The notes under the pieces are model-generated. The model made no database searches, had not been told where the DNA came from, and worked only from the letters and a program-made list of their open reading frames with translations. Positions 52,694 to 61,156 of a DNA stretch of 64,000 nucleotides are shown piece by piece. The translations under genes were made by a program, and so were the position numbers. The DNA is taken from the NCBI GenBank assembly GCA_015056815.1, contig SVFN01000012.1:42853-106852 (forward strand). Direction: 5' to 3'. The DNA comes from Lachnospiraceae bacterium (GTDB lineage Bacteria; Bacillota; Clostridia; Lachnospirales; Lachnospiraceae). Position 1 is the first letter of the stretch, and each line of letters opens with the position of its first letter.

Positions 52694-54832
52694 ATGGCAA
52701 AGAGTTTTGAAGAGAGAAAAAAAATAGTCTGCGATCTGATCGACAATGAGTTCTATGTTCCCATGAAGGAAAAAGAACTTGCCATTATGCTGCAGGTGGC
52801 GCCGGAGGATCGTCCGGAATTCAAGAGGGTGTTGGAGGCGCTCCTGACGGACGGTGAGATCATGATCACCAAACGCGGTAAATATAAAAGACCGGAGAAC
52901 CAGCTCCTTACCGGGGTATTTATCAGTCATGGAAAGGGATTCGGTTTCGTGGAAACAGAAGGCAGTGACGAGGATTACTATATCCCGGAAGACTATGTCA
53001 ACGGTGCGTTTCATCAGGATACGGTGACCATAAGACTGCTCGCGGGCAGGCGTGGGAAGAGACAGGAAGCGGAAGTGGTGAGCGTCTTGGAGCACGGCAT
53101 GAAGCAGATCGTGGGGACCTATGAGAAATCTGCAAATTTCGGCTTTGTCATACCGGACAATCCGAAGATCGCTAAGGATATTTTTGTTCCTGTCGAGCGT
53201 TCCAAAGGGGCGACAGACGGTCATAAGGTTATTGTGGAAATTACGGATTATGGCACGCAGAAGCGCAATCCCGAAGGGAAGATCGTAGAAATCTTAGGAC
53301 ATATCAATGATCCGGGGGTGGATATCATGTCCATTGTCAAGGGGTTTGATCTGCCTATGGAATTTCCGGAAAAGGTGCTGAATCAGGCAGAGCGTGTGGC
53401 GAAGGAAGTCACCGAGGCTGATATGGCGGGCAGGAGAGACCTGCGAGATCTTCTGATGGTTACGATCGATGGCGAGGATGCGAAGGATCTTGACGATGCT
53501 GTGAGCCTTACAGTGGAGGAAGGAATTTATCATCTTGGCGTGCATATCGCAGATGTGACGAATTATGTACAGGAGCATTCTGCTCTGGACAGAGAAGCCT
53601 TGAAACGGGGAACCAGCGTCTACCTGGTGGACAGAGTGATCCCTATGCTTCCGCATACGCTGTCAAACGGAATGTGTTCCCTGAACGCGGGGACGGACAG
53701 ACTGGCACTCAGCTGTCTGATGGACATTGATGAAAAAGGCGAGGTTGTCAATTATGAGATCACGGAATCGGTGATCCATGTAGACAGGCGCATGAATTAT
53801 ACAGATGTGGCGAAGATCATCGAGGAACATGACGAAGAAACCTGCAAAGAATACGAAGAACTGGTTCCTATGTTTGAACAGATGGCGCAGTGCGCGGGCT
53901 GTCTGCGCAAGAAACGAAAAAAACGCGGTTCGATCGATTTTGACTTTGATGAGTGCAAAATCCTTCTGGATAAAGAGGGACATCCGATCGAGATCAAACC
54001 ATATGTGCGTAATCAGGCAACGAAGTTGATCGAGGATTTCATGTTGATCGCGAATGAGACGGTTGCCCAGCATTTTTACTGGCTGGAGCTTCCTTTTGTG
54101 TATCGTACCCATGACAATCCCGACCCGGAGAAGATCAAAGCACTGGCTGCTTTTATTTATAATTTCGGTTATACCATCAAAACAGTTCAGGAGGAGATTC
54201 ATCCGAAGGAACTGCAGAAGCTGTTGGCACGTATTGACGGGACAGAGGAAGAAGCACTTATCAGCAGACTGACACTTCGGAGTATGAAGCAGGCGAAATA
54301 TACGAGCGAGTGTACCGGGCATTTTGGACTGGCATGTGAGTATTACTGTCATTTTACTTCTCCGATCCGCCGATATCCGGATCTTCAGATACATCGCATT
54401 ATCAAAGACTATCTGCGCGGGCGCCTAGATGAAGAACGGATTGTTCATTACAGAGAGATCCTAGAGCAGGTATGTAAACAGTCCTGCGAGACGGAGAGAC
54501 GCGCGGAGGAGGCAGAGCGGGAGACGGATAAACTCAAAAAAGCAGAGTATATGTCCGGACATATCGGAGAAACCTTTGAAGGTGTGATCAGCAGCGTGAC
54601 AGCCTGGGGCGTTTATGTGGAGCTTCCGAATACGATAGAGGGTATGGTGCATGTATCCGATCTGCCGGGCGATTATTATATCTTTGATGAGAATACGTAT
54701 GAGATGACAGGGGAGACGACCGGAAGAAAGTTTAAGCTGGGACAGCGCGTTTCGGTCATTGTGAAGGAGACTGACAAGATCACCCGAACGATAGACTTCA
54801 CGATGGATTCCGTCCCGGAGGAAGCTGACTGA
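52694..54832 (+). CDS. rnr: Ribonuclease R
   Basis: A 3'-to-5' exoribonuclease that degrades structured RNA and works with tmRNA and SmpB in trans-translation quality control. The start at 52694 (GAGGAAGG upstream) gives 712 residues; an earlier in-frame ATG at 52634 lies before the terminator and is rejected. Domains are an N-terminal winged helix (1-65), two cold-shock OB folds (GKGFGFVETEGSDEDYYIP near 77; NFGFVIPDNPKIAKDIFVP near 155), the RNB catalytic domain with DGEDAKDLDDAVSL near 258 and YTSECTGHFGLACEYYCHFTSPIRRYPDL near 535-562, and a C-terminal S1 domain (GVISSVTAWGVYVELPN near 633). Confidence 0.97.
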   Translation: MAKSFEERKKIVCDLIDNEFYVPMKEKELAIMLQVAPEDRPEFKRVLEALLTDGEIMITKRGKYKRPENQLLTGVFISHGKGFGFVETEGSDEDYYIPEDYVNGAFHQDTVTIRLLAGRRGKRQEAEVVSVLEHGMKQIVGTYEKSANFGFVIPDNPKIAKDIFVPVERSKGATDGHKVIVEITDYGTQKRNPEGKIVEILGHINDPGVDIMSIVKGFDLPMEFPEKVLNQAERVAKEVTEADMAGRRDLRDLLMVTIDGEDAKDLDDAVSLTVEEGIYHLGVHIADVTNYVQEHSALDREALKRGTSVYLVDRVIPMLPHTLSNGMCSLNAGTDRLALSCLMDIDEKGEVVNYEITESVIHVDRRMNYTDVAKIIEEHDEETCKEYEELVPMFEQMAQCAGCLRKKRKKRGSIDFDFDECKILLDKEGHPIEIKPYVRNQATKLIEDFMLIANETVAQHFYWLELPFVYRTHDNPDPEKIKALAAFIYNFGYTIKTVQEEIHPKELQKLLARIDGTEEEALISRLTLRSMKQAKYTSECTGHFGLACEYYCHFTSPIRRYPDLQIHRIIKDYLRGRLDEERIVHYREILEQVCKQSCETERRAEEAERETDKLKKAEYMSGHIGETFEGVISSVTAWGVYVELPNTIEGMVHVSDLPGDYYIFDENTYEMTGETTGRKFKLGQRVSVIVKETDKITRTIDFTMDSVPEEAD

Positions 54833-54927
54833 TGAGAGGAGAGAATTGACATGGATCAGTAAGTGAAAAGTGTCAGGGGATAATGTGTTTTCTTATGAAA
54901 TGAATTATTGGACAGGGAGAAAAAACA

Positions 54928-55392
54928 ATGGCAAAAGATGCAATGAAACTGGTGGCCAACAATAAAAAAGCATATCATGATTATTTTATTGATGAAAAAT
55001 ATGAAGCAGGCATCGCCCTTCATGGCACGGAAGTTAAAAGTCTGCGCATGGGAAAGTGTAGTATCAAAGAGGGGTTTATACGGATCGAAAAAGGAGAGGC
55101 TTTCATTTATGGCATGAATATCAGCCCTTATGAGATGGGAAATATCTTTAATAAAGATCCGCTTCGACCGAAAAAACTGTTGCTGCATAGGAGTGAGATC
55201 GCAAAACTCGATGCGAAAAGCAGTGTGCAGGGCTTTACTTTGGTGCCGCTTCAGGTGTATTTTAAAAATGGCAGGGCAAAACTGGAACTGGGGCTGGCGC
55301 GAGGCAAGAAATTATATGATAAGAGAGAAGATATTGCCAAAAAAGACCAGAGACGGGAACTGGAGAGACAGTTTAAAGTGAAAAATCTGTAA
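54928..55392 (+). CDS. smpB: SsrA-binding protein SmpB
   Basis: Delivers tmRNA to stalled ribosomes. The 154 residues include [39 protein letters not shown] over 10-50, [14 protein letters not shown] near 69, KLLLHRSEI near 90, and the basic C-terminal tail [18 protein letters not shown] that inserts in the mRNA channel. An AGGGAGAAA site precedes the ATG. rnr is 95 bases upstream, and the ssrA gene lies about 720 bases downstream. Confidence 0.97.
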   Translation: MAKDAMKLVANNKKAYHDYFIDEKYEAGIALHGTEVKSLRMGKCSIKEGFIRIEKGEAFIYGMNISPYEMGNIFNKDPLRPKKLLLHRSEIAKLDAKSSVQGFTLVPLQVYFKNGRAKLELGLARGKKLYDKREDIAKKDQRRELERQFKVKNL

Positions 55393-55447
55393 AATGTTAC
55401 CGGCAGAAAGAAAAACATGGATCATAATACTAAGGAGGATGACTTAT

Positions 55448-55885
55448 ATGGCAGCGAAGAAAAAACTGGAGGATATGACCGATCGGGAACTTATGATCGA
55501 ATTGATCGAGAGTCAGAGAAAGGATGCACTGGGACAGAAGATCACAGCGGTGGGAAGTGTAGCACTGTTTGCGGCAGTACTGCTGGCACTGATCATTCTG
55601 GTTCCGAGAGTCATGGTACTGTTAAATGATGTGAATGCAGCGGTCAAAAATGCGGATACGATGATCTCTCAGGTTCAGGGATCTATCGCAGAACTGGATA
55701 AGGCGGTAGCAAACATTGATGAGATGGTTACCAATGCAAATGATCTGGTGGTTACCAATACAGACAGTCTTAATGATGCAGTGCAAAAGATCAACAATAT
55801 CAATTTTGATGAGCTGAATAAAGCAATCGGTGATTTCTCCGATACAGTGGAGCCGTTGGCTAACTTCTTTCATAAATTTAATTAA
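55448..55885 (+). CDS. Single-pass membrane coiled-coil protein between smpB and ssrA
   Basis: Not recognised. The 145 residues start at ATG 55448 with AGGAGG 8-13 bases upstream. The cytoplasmic N-terminus is charged (KKKLEDMTDRELMIELIESQRKD, residues 4-26), a membrane helix follows (about 33-58, VALFAAVLLALIILVPRVMVLL), and the rest is an Asn/Asp-rich helical repeat (VNAAVKNADTMISQVQGSIAELDKAVANIDEMV) resembling DUF948-type or methyl-accepting-like coiled coils. The periodic pattern suggests a dimeric extracellular or cytoplasmic rod. No signal for cleavage. It lies 55 bases after smpB and may be cotranscribed. Confidence 0.75.
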   Translation: MAAKKKLEDMTDRELMIELIESQRKDALGQKITAVGSVALFAAVLLALIILVPRVMVLLNDVNAAVKNADTMISQVQGSIAELDKAVANIDEMVTNANDLVVTNTDSLNDAVQKINNINFDELNKAIGDFSDTVEPLANFFHKFN

Positions 55886-56038
55886 CCGGAGCAGGTCTGT
55901 TACGGTTGCTTTTCCGGGATAAAACGAACGGTCGTGTGCGAAACATGTTGCATGCAGTGAACAGGCGGATGCATAACAGAAAGCGGTGGCGAAGACGTGT
56001 GACACTGGATTTGCAACATTGGATTTACCTGGAAAGGT

Positions 56039-56067
56039 TGACAATTTCAAGAAAAATCATTATAATA
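56039..56067 (+). promoter_or_regulatory. Promoter for tmRNA
   Basis: TTGACA (56039-56044), 17 bases, TATAAT (56062-56067), a full consensus. Transcription would start about 40 bases before the mature 5' end. The 55886-56038 stretch holds nothing else recognisable. Confidence 0.88.
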
Positions 56068-56113
56068 AAATAAATTCAGGAGAGTTATGACTATCAGTGT
56101 TTTTCACTAACCC

Positions 56114-56451
56114 GGGCTAGTAAAGGTTTCGACGGGGGTTATGCAGCTGGAGAAGCGAGTCGCATGGTAATGCGTTAAATGGCCAAATTAAAATTAAACG
56201 CTGAAGATAATTTAGCATACGCTGCCTAAGGGCAGCAGTCGGACTTAGTGCACCTGCACATTAAGAACCCGGCTTCGACTATGCAGGAAACGACACTGGC
56301 AAAGCTTTGAGCCTGTGGGCGTATCATGAAGCTACTGAAACCGTAAGGATGTTTGTTTTCGTACGGCAGAGGGAATGTCAAAGAACAAACTACACTCGTA
56401 GAAGTACAGGGAATTGGCCTTCGGACACGAGTTCGACTCTCGTCTAGTCCA
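56114..56451 (+). ncRNA. ssrA: Transfer-messenger RNA (tmRNA)
   Basis: Rescues stalled ribosomes and tags the nascent peptide. The 5' end GGGCTAG pairs with CTAGTCC at the 3' end (one G-U) to form the acceptor stem; discriminator A is at 56451 and CCA is not encoded. Hallmarks are GTAAAGGTTTCGACGGGGGT near the 5' end and the T-arm GAGTTCGACTCTC near the 3' end. The reading frame from GCC at 56182 gives the tag AKLKLNAEDNLAYAA followed by TAA (56227-56229). The hydrophobic AYAA end fits proteolysis tags. smpB and rnr are close upstream. Confidence 0.97.
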
Positions 56452-56453
56452 TA

Positions 56454-56487
56454 GCGGTCGGAAGCAGATGTTTCCGTCCGCTTTTTT
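56454..56487 (+). terminator. Intrinsic terminator of tmRNA
   Basis: GCGG-T-CGGAA pairs with TTCCG-T-CCGC (one T-T mismatch), followed by six T. Confidence 0.93.
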
Positions 56488-56511
56488 CATAGAATCGAAA
56501 GGAGAGGGTGG

Positions 56512-57504
56512 ATGATGAAAATTCTGTTTTATGATACCAAGAAATATGATAAAGAATCCTTTGAACGAGTTCTTCCGGAGTATCCTTCTGTTAAGATCAC
56601 TTATCTGGAAACAGAACTGTCGGAGAATACGACAGCACTGGCAAAGGGATATGAAGCGATCTGCGCATTTGTCAATTCGGATCTTTCCGAAGGAGTGATA
56701 CGCAGTCTGCAGAAAGAAGGGGTAAAGCTCATATTGCTTCGTTGTGCGGGATTTAATAATGTCGATAGCATTGTGGCAAATGAATGCGGTATTACGGTTT
56801 TAAGGGTACCGGGCTATTCGCCCGAAGCGGTGGCAGAGCATGCGATGGCATTGGCACTGGCTGTAAACAGACGGATCCATAAGGCTTATATCAAAGTGCG
56901 GGAGAATAATTTCAGTCTGGTTGGTCTTACGGGAGTGACTCTTCACGGGCGGACGGCAGGAATTATCGGAACAGGAAAAATCGGGGCTGCGATGTGCCGG
57001 ATCTGTAATGGCTTTGGTATGAAAGTCATTGCTTATGACAAGTATCCGAACCGGTCACTGGACTTTGTGGAATATGTTTCCTTTGAGGAAGTTTTAGCGC
57101 AGAGTGATCTGATCTCATTGCACTGTCCGCTGATGGATGATACCTACCATCTGATCAATGAAGATACTATTTCAAAGATGAAAGATAATGTGATTCTGGT
57201 GAATACGTCCAGAGGCGCACTGATCAAGACAGACGATCTGATCAGGGGAATCCGAAACCGTAAGTTTTTGGGAGTGGGACTGGATGTATATGAGGAGGAA
57301 GGCGACAACGTTTTTGAGAACAGAGAAGATGATTTCTTAGAGCATTCTGTGACGGCAAGACTGTTGTCGTTCCCGAATGTAGTCGTGACTTCGCATCAGG
57401 GATTTCTAACGGAAGAAGCATTGATCGCTATCAGCCATACCACTTTGCAAAACGCAGTGGATTTTGAACAGGGCTCGATCAATGAGAGCAATCAGGTAAA
57501 ATAG
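56512..57504 (+). CDS. ldhA: D-lactate dehydrogenase / D-2-hydroxyacid dehydrogenase
   Basis: Likely reduces pyruvate to D-lactate in fermentation, regenerating NAD+. The 330 residues match fermentative LdhA: LLRCAGFNNVD near 75, RVPGYSPEAVAEHAMALALAVNRRIH near 97-122, the Rossmann turn GIIGTGKIGAAMCRICNGFG near 149, catalytic Arg in NTSRGALIKT near 234, Glu in GLDVYEEEGDN near 258 and His in VTSHQGFLTEEAL near 294. GGAGAGGG lies 6-13 bases before the first of two adjacent ATGs. It stands between the tmRNA terminator and a hairpin cluster, so it needs a promoter I could not place. Confidence 0.92.
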   Translation: MMKILFYDTKKYDKESFERVLPEYPSVKITYLETELSENTTALAKGYEAICAFVNSDLSEGVIRSLQKEGVKLILLRCAGFNNVDSIVANECGITVLRVPGYSPEAVAEHAMALALAVNRRIHKAYIKVRENNFSLVGLTGVTLHGRTAGIIGTGKIGAAMCRICNGFGMKVIAYDKYPNRSLDFVEYVSFEEVLAQSDLISLHCPLMDDTYHLINEDTISKMKDNVILVNTSRGALIKTDDLIRGIRNRKFLGVGLDVYEEEGDNVFENREDDFLEHSVTARLLSFPNVVVTSHQGFLTEEALIAISHTTLQNAVDFEQGSINESNQVK

Positions 57505-57513
57505 GTAAAACAA

Positions 57514-57633
57514 AAATGCTTCCCGTTCGGGAAGCATTTCTGTTACAGTCATTTGAGGGGGTGACTGTAAAAATGAGGGATATATGAAAAACTCTTTGAG
57601 AGGGGAGTTTTTATAGAAACGTTTCCGTTTCTA
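57514..57633. terminator. Four consecutive hairpins downstream of ldhA
   Basis: Stems in order: AAATGCTTCCC / GGGAAGCATTT (57514-57539, GTTC loop), TTACAGTCA / TGACTGTAA (57543-57570), AAAAACTC / GAGTTTTT (57587-57612) and TAGAAACG / CGTTTCTA (57614-57633). The first and third have terminator character. The remaining sequence to 57788 is A/T rich with a possible TATACT -10 at 57733-57738 and nothing else clear. Confidence 0.75.
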
Positions 57634-57788
57634 CGAAAAACATCATACTAGAAAATTGTGTTTTTTTTGTGTCCTGATTATAACGAATTTGTAAACTGTG
57701 AAAAAAAAGTGTGAAAACTGCCAAAAATCTGTTATACTGTTAATGCTCGCAACACTTGCGGGCAGTTGGTTAAGATGGAGGAATGGGA

Positions 57789-58439
57789 ATGTCTAAATTT
57801 GTAGAGAAAGAAATAAGCTGTATGATGTGCGGACATGTCAATACAGTCACGATATTGACTTCAGCAACGACACAGGGAAGTGCGGATCTGGATTCCAGAC
57901 CCCCTGAGAAGCGAAGAAGTGCCATGCCGCTCTGGGTACACCAGTGCGATCACTGTACAGCGGTCTTTTCGGTGTTTGAAGATACGCCGAAGGTTGATAA
58001 AAGCTTTCTGACCACACAGAAGTACGAAAATTGTGACGGCATTGCGGGACTTCCTTCTTTAGCACAGTCTTTTGTAAAGATCGCGCTGATCTATGAGCAG
58101 GCAGGCGAAATGAAAAAAGCGGGCAATTATTTCCTGAATGCGGCATGGTGCTGTGATGATGAAAAGCTGGATGTGAATGCGAAACAGTGCAGGGATGAAG
58201 CGCTCCGCTGTTGGAATCAGGTAGACGTGGCAGAGATCAACCGCAGAGAAATGCCGGAGCTTCAGCTAAAGATACTGGATACTTTACGACGTGCAGAGCA
58301 TTTCAAGGATGCCAAGGAATTTGCCAAATGTGTCAAGACAAGGGACGAGAACATGAAACAGGTACTGGCCTTTGAGATCAGCAAATCGATCCAGAGAGAC
58401 AACAGATGCTATACATTGGCGGATGCCATCAGAAAGTGA
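57789..58439 (+). CDS. Zinc-ribbon and TPR-like protein (DUF2225 family)
   Basis: A 216-residue cytoplasmic protein. Two CxxC pairs, CMMC near 11-14 and CDHC near 53-56, form a probable zinc ribbon. The rest is helical with TPR-like segments (SLAQSFVKIALIYEQAGEMKKAGNYFLNAAWCC near 90-120; AEHFKDAKEFAKCVKTRDEN near 175). This layout fits DUF2225 of Firmicutes, which has no settled function. The start at 57789 has GGAGG 7 bases upstream; an ATG at 57783 abuts that site and is rejected. It precedes argJ by only 8 bases, so cotranscription is likely without obvious functional link. Confidence 0.75.
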   Translation: MSKFVEKEISCMMCGHVNTVTILTSATTQGSADLDSRPPEKRRSAMPLWVHQCDHCTAVFSVFEDTPKVDKSFLTTQKYENCDGIAGLPSLAQSFVKIALIYEQAGEMKKAGNYFLNAAWCCDDEKLDVNAKQCRDEALRCWNQVDVAEINRREMPELQLKILDTLRRAEHFKDAKEFAKCVKTRDENMKQVLAFEISKSIQRDNRCYTLADAIRK

Positions 58440-58447
58440 GAAGAAAA

Positions 58448-59716
58448 ATGGAAAAAACATTAAACAAAACCATCAGAAAAGAAATCTATGACGGATATAC
58501 TTATATAGAGGGCGGCGTCTGCGCGGCAAAGGGATTTCGTGCGAATGGACTCAACTGCGGGCTCAATGCGAATCCGGATAAAAACGATCTGGGACTTCTT
58601 GTGAGTGATGAAATCTGCCAGACGGCTGCGGTTTATACACAGAACAAAGTAAAAGGTGCACCGATCCTGGTCACAAAACAGCACCTGGACAAGACTGGCG
58701 GACAGTCATTTGGCGTGGTCATGAATTCGAAGAATGCCAATACCTGCAATGCAGACGGAGTTTTGAAAGCACAGATGATGTGCCGCATTGCTGCAGAGCG
58801 CCTTGCGAAAAAAGAAGAAGAAATACTGGTGGCTTCCACCGGAGTCATCGGACAGATCCTGCCCATCGAACCGATCGAAAGCCATATGGATGAACTGGTG
58901 GCAGGTCTTTCCTACGAGGGAAATCTGGCCGCGGAGTGGGCGATCATGACGACGGATACGGTACCAAAGGAAGTGGCAGTCAGTTTTGAATTAAACGGCG
59001 TGACCTGCCATCTTGGGGGAATGGCGAAGGGAAGCGGAATGATCCATCCCAATATGGCGACTACCCTCAACTTTGTTACCACAGATGCGGCGATCGATCA
59101 TAAGCTTCTGCAAAAGGCACTGGATGAAGTGATCCCGGTTACCTACAACTGTTTAAGTGTCGATGGAGACACTTCCACAAACGACATGGTGGTCGTAATG
59201 GCAAACGCAATGGCGGGAAATCCTGAGATCACAAAGGAAGATACGAACTTTGCGATCATAAAACAGGCATTGTATATTGTATTATCCAATCTTACGAAGA
59301 TGTTGGCAAAAGACGGGGAAGGTGCGACCAAACTCATCGAATGCCACTGTATGGGAGCGAAGGATCAGGAAATGGCGGTCATCGTTGCCAAAAGTGTGAT
59401 CTGTTCCCCTCTATTCAAGTGCGCCATGTTTGGAGAAGACGCGAACTGGGGACGTATCCTTTGTGCGATCGGCTATGCGGATGCGGATTTTGATATCACG
59501 AAAGTGAATGTGGATATCTGCTCGCAAAACGGTATTCTTCCGGTCTGCAGAGACGGAGCGGGAGTTGCATTTTCTGAAGAATTTGCAAAAGAAGTACTGG
59601 GAGCGGATGAGATTACCATTGAAGTCACGCTTGCGGAGGGAGATGCGCAGGCAAGAGCATGGGGCTGTGATCTGACCTACGACTATGTGAAGATCAATGG
59701 TGACTACCGCACCTGA
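58448..59716 (+). CDS. argJ: Bifunctional ornithine acetyltransferase / N-acetylglutamate synthase
   Basis: Transfers acetyl from N-acetylornithine to glutamate, recycling acetyl in arginine synthesis. The 422 residues from ATG 58448 contain [12 protein letters not shown] near 92, [12 protein letters not shown] near 130, and the autocleavage region [21 protein letters not shown] near 197, where the Thr of ATT becomes the N-terminal nucleophile of the beta chain. [14 protein letters not shown] near 238, [16 protein letters not shown] near 330 and the C-terminal [10 protein letters not shown] are also family features. Other arg genes are not in the window, though argC-J-B-D clusters are common. 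Confidence 0.96.
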   Translation: MEKTLNKTIRKEIYDGYTYIEGGVCAAKGFRANGLNCGLNANPDKNDLGLLVSDEICQTAAVYTQNKVKGAPILVTKQHLDKTGGQSFGVVMNSKNANTCNADGVLKAQMMCRIAAERLAKKEEEILVASTGVIGQILPIEPIESHMDELVAGLSYEGNLAAEWAIMTTDTVPKEVAVSFELNGVTCHLGGMAKGSGMIHPNMATTLNFVTTDAAIDHKLLQKALDEVIPVTYNCLSVDGDTSTNDMVVVMANAMAGNPEITKEDTNFAIIKQALYIVLSNLTKMLAKDGEGATKLIECHCMGAKDQEMAVIVAKSVICSPLFKCAMFGEDANWGRILCAIGYADADFDITKVNVDICSQNGILPVCRDGAGVAFSEEFAKEVLGADEITIEVTLAEGDAQARAWGCDLTYDYVKINGDYRT

Positions 59717-59762
59717 GAGAGTGAACATACCAATAGCAAAAGGTAATGGAGTGTAAGGTTAT

Positions 59763-60398
59763 ATGGCACAGAATGAGAAAGACCTTATCGTAGACGGATA
59801 CTGTTTCCGTACAGAGGAAGAAGCGGATACGGCCAGAGTAGAGAAAGAAAGAGTCTCCATTCTGGAGGAAAAACTAAATTATGATAATATCGCCTCAGTT
59901 GCATTGCTTTATGAAAAGGCAGTGCGCAACCATGTGTTTGTTACACCTGTCGGAATCGTTTTTCTGGCAAAGATCCAGACTTTTTTAAAGGAGCATGACA
60001 GACCGGAAGCTTTGATCTGTATTCCGGTCGACTGTGCGAAGCGCCCTGTGGCAGAAGAAACGCAGGACGATATGGAGCATATCGTCACGGATGAGGAAGA
60101 ACTTCTGATCCAGAAACAGGAAGCGAAGATGGAAAGACTGGAGCGTGAGCTGAAAGAACAAAAAGAGCTTGTAAAGGAAAAAGAAGGACGGATCAAAATG
60201 GGTAACTATATCAATATTGCCCTGATTGTCGTTATCCTTTGTCTGTTTTTTATCACCTATATGGGTGAGAATGCGAATGTACTGAATTATAAGAGAGTTC
60301 TGACAGACCGTTATGCCTCCTGGGAACAGGAGCTGACACAACGGGAAAAGGTCATACGGGAAAAGGAAAAAGAGCTTCAGATTGAAGAAAGCAAGTGA
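59763..60398 (+). CDS. Membrane protein with coiled coils, unknown
   Basis: Not recognised. The 211 residues have an N-terminal globular part (1-105) with DGYCFRTEEEADTARVEKERV and VRNHVFVTPVGIVFLAKI, an acidic coiled coil (about 108-148, EEELLIQKQEAKMERLEREL), one membrane helix (about 150-170, YINIALIVVILCLFFITYM) and a second charged coil to the end (QELTQREKVIREKEKELQIE). GGAG lies 11-14 bases before the ATG. It is between argJ and a two-component system, 68 bases from the latter; a role in sensing is only a guess. Confidence 0.75.
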   Translation: MAQNEKDLIVDGYCFRTEEEADTARVEKERVSILEEKLNYDNIASVALLYEKAVRNHVFVTPVGIVFLAKIQTFLKEHDRPEALICIPVDCAKRPVAEETQDDMEHIVTDEEELLIQKQEAKMERLERELKEQKELVKEKEGRIKMGNYINIALIVVILCLFFITYMGENANVLNYKRVLTDRYASWEQELTQREKVIREKEKELQIEESK

Positions 60399-60466
60399 TT
60401 GTTCACATGAAAAACATAATTGTCCGTTAAAATGAAAAGCAAATCCAACGGAAAGAGGGATGGCAT

Positions 60467-61156
60467 ATGGACAAACTGAAGATCATGGTAGTGGATGATG
60501 AGAGCAGGATGCGTAAACTGGTCAAGGACTTTCTTGTTAAGAATGATTATGAAGTCATAGAAGCGGAAAATGGGGAACAGGCGGTAGATCTTTTCTTTGA
60601 CCAGAAAGATATCGCACTGATCCTGTTAGACGTGATGATGCCGAAAATGGACGGATGGCAGGTATGCAGGGAGGTCAGACAATATTCCCAGGTCCCGATC
60701 ATCATGCTGACGGCGAGATCGGATGAAAGAGATGAACTGATGGGATTTAAGCTTGGTGTGGATGAATACATTTCCAAGCCCTTTAGCCCCCGGGTTCTGG
60801 TGGCACGTGTGGAAGCGGTGCTCAGACGGACAAATTCCGGTTCAGAGCAGAAAAACATTGTTCTGGGACCGATCGAGTTGGACAAATCAGCACATCTGGT
60901 AACGATCAACGGTAAAACGATCGACTTAAGCTATAAAGAATTTGAGTTGCTTGCTTATTTTATGGAAAACAAAGGAATCGCACTTTCAAGAGAAGTGATC
61001 CTCAACCATGTATGGAATTACGACTATTTCGGAGATGCCAGAACCATCGATACCCATGTGAAAAAACTTCGCAGCAAGATGGGAGAACAGGGCAATTATA
61101 TCAAGACCATCTGGGGTATGGGCTACAAGTTTGAAGTGGATGAAGAGGAAGCGTGA
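60467..61156 (+). CDS. OmpR/PhoB-family response regulator
   Basis: A 229-residue DNA-binding regulator. The receiver domain (1-120) has acidic residues VVDDESR near 8-14, phospho-acceptor Asp in LLDVMMPKMDGW near 55, Thr in IIMLTARSDERDE near 80 and Lys in YISKPFSPR near 103. The C-terminal winged helix (about 130-229) shows LDKSAHLVTINGKTIDLSYKEFELLAYF and RTIDTHVKKLRSKMG, then IKTIWGMGYKF. The GGAAAGAGGGA site precedes the ATG. The sensor kinase gene overlaps its end, so they form a pair. Targets are unknown; the adjacent lipoprotein is a candidate. Confidence 0.93.
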   Translation: MDKLKIMVVDDESRMRKLVKDFLVKNDYEVIEAENGEQAVDLFFDQKDIALILLDVMMPKMDGWQVCREVRQYSQVPIIMLTARSDERDELMGFKLGVDEYISKPFSPRVLVARVEAVLRRTNSGSEQKNIVLGPIELDKSAHLVTINGKTIDLSYKEFELLAYFMENKGIALSREVILNHVWNYDYFGDARTIDTHVKKLRSKMGEQGNYIKTIWGMGYKFEVDEEEA

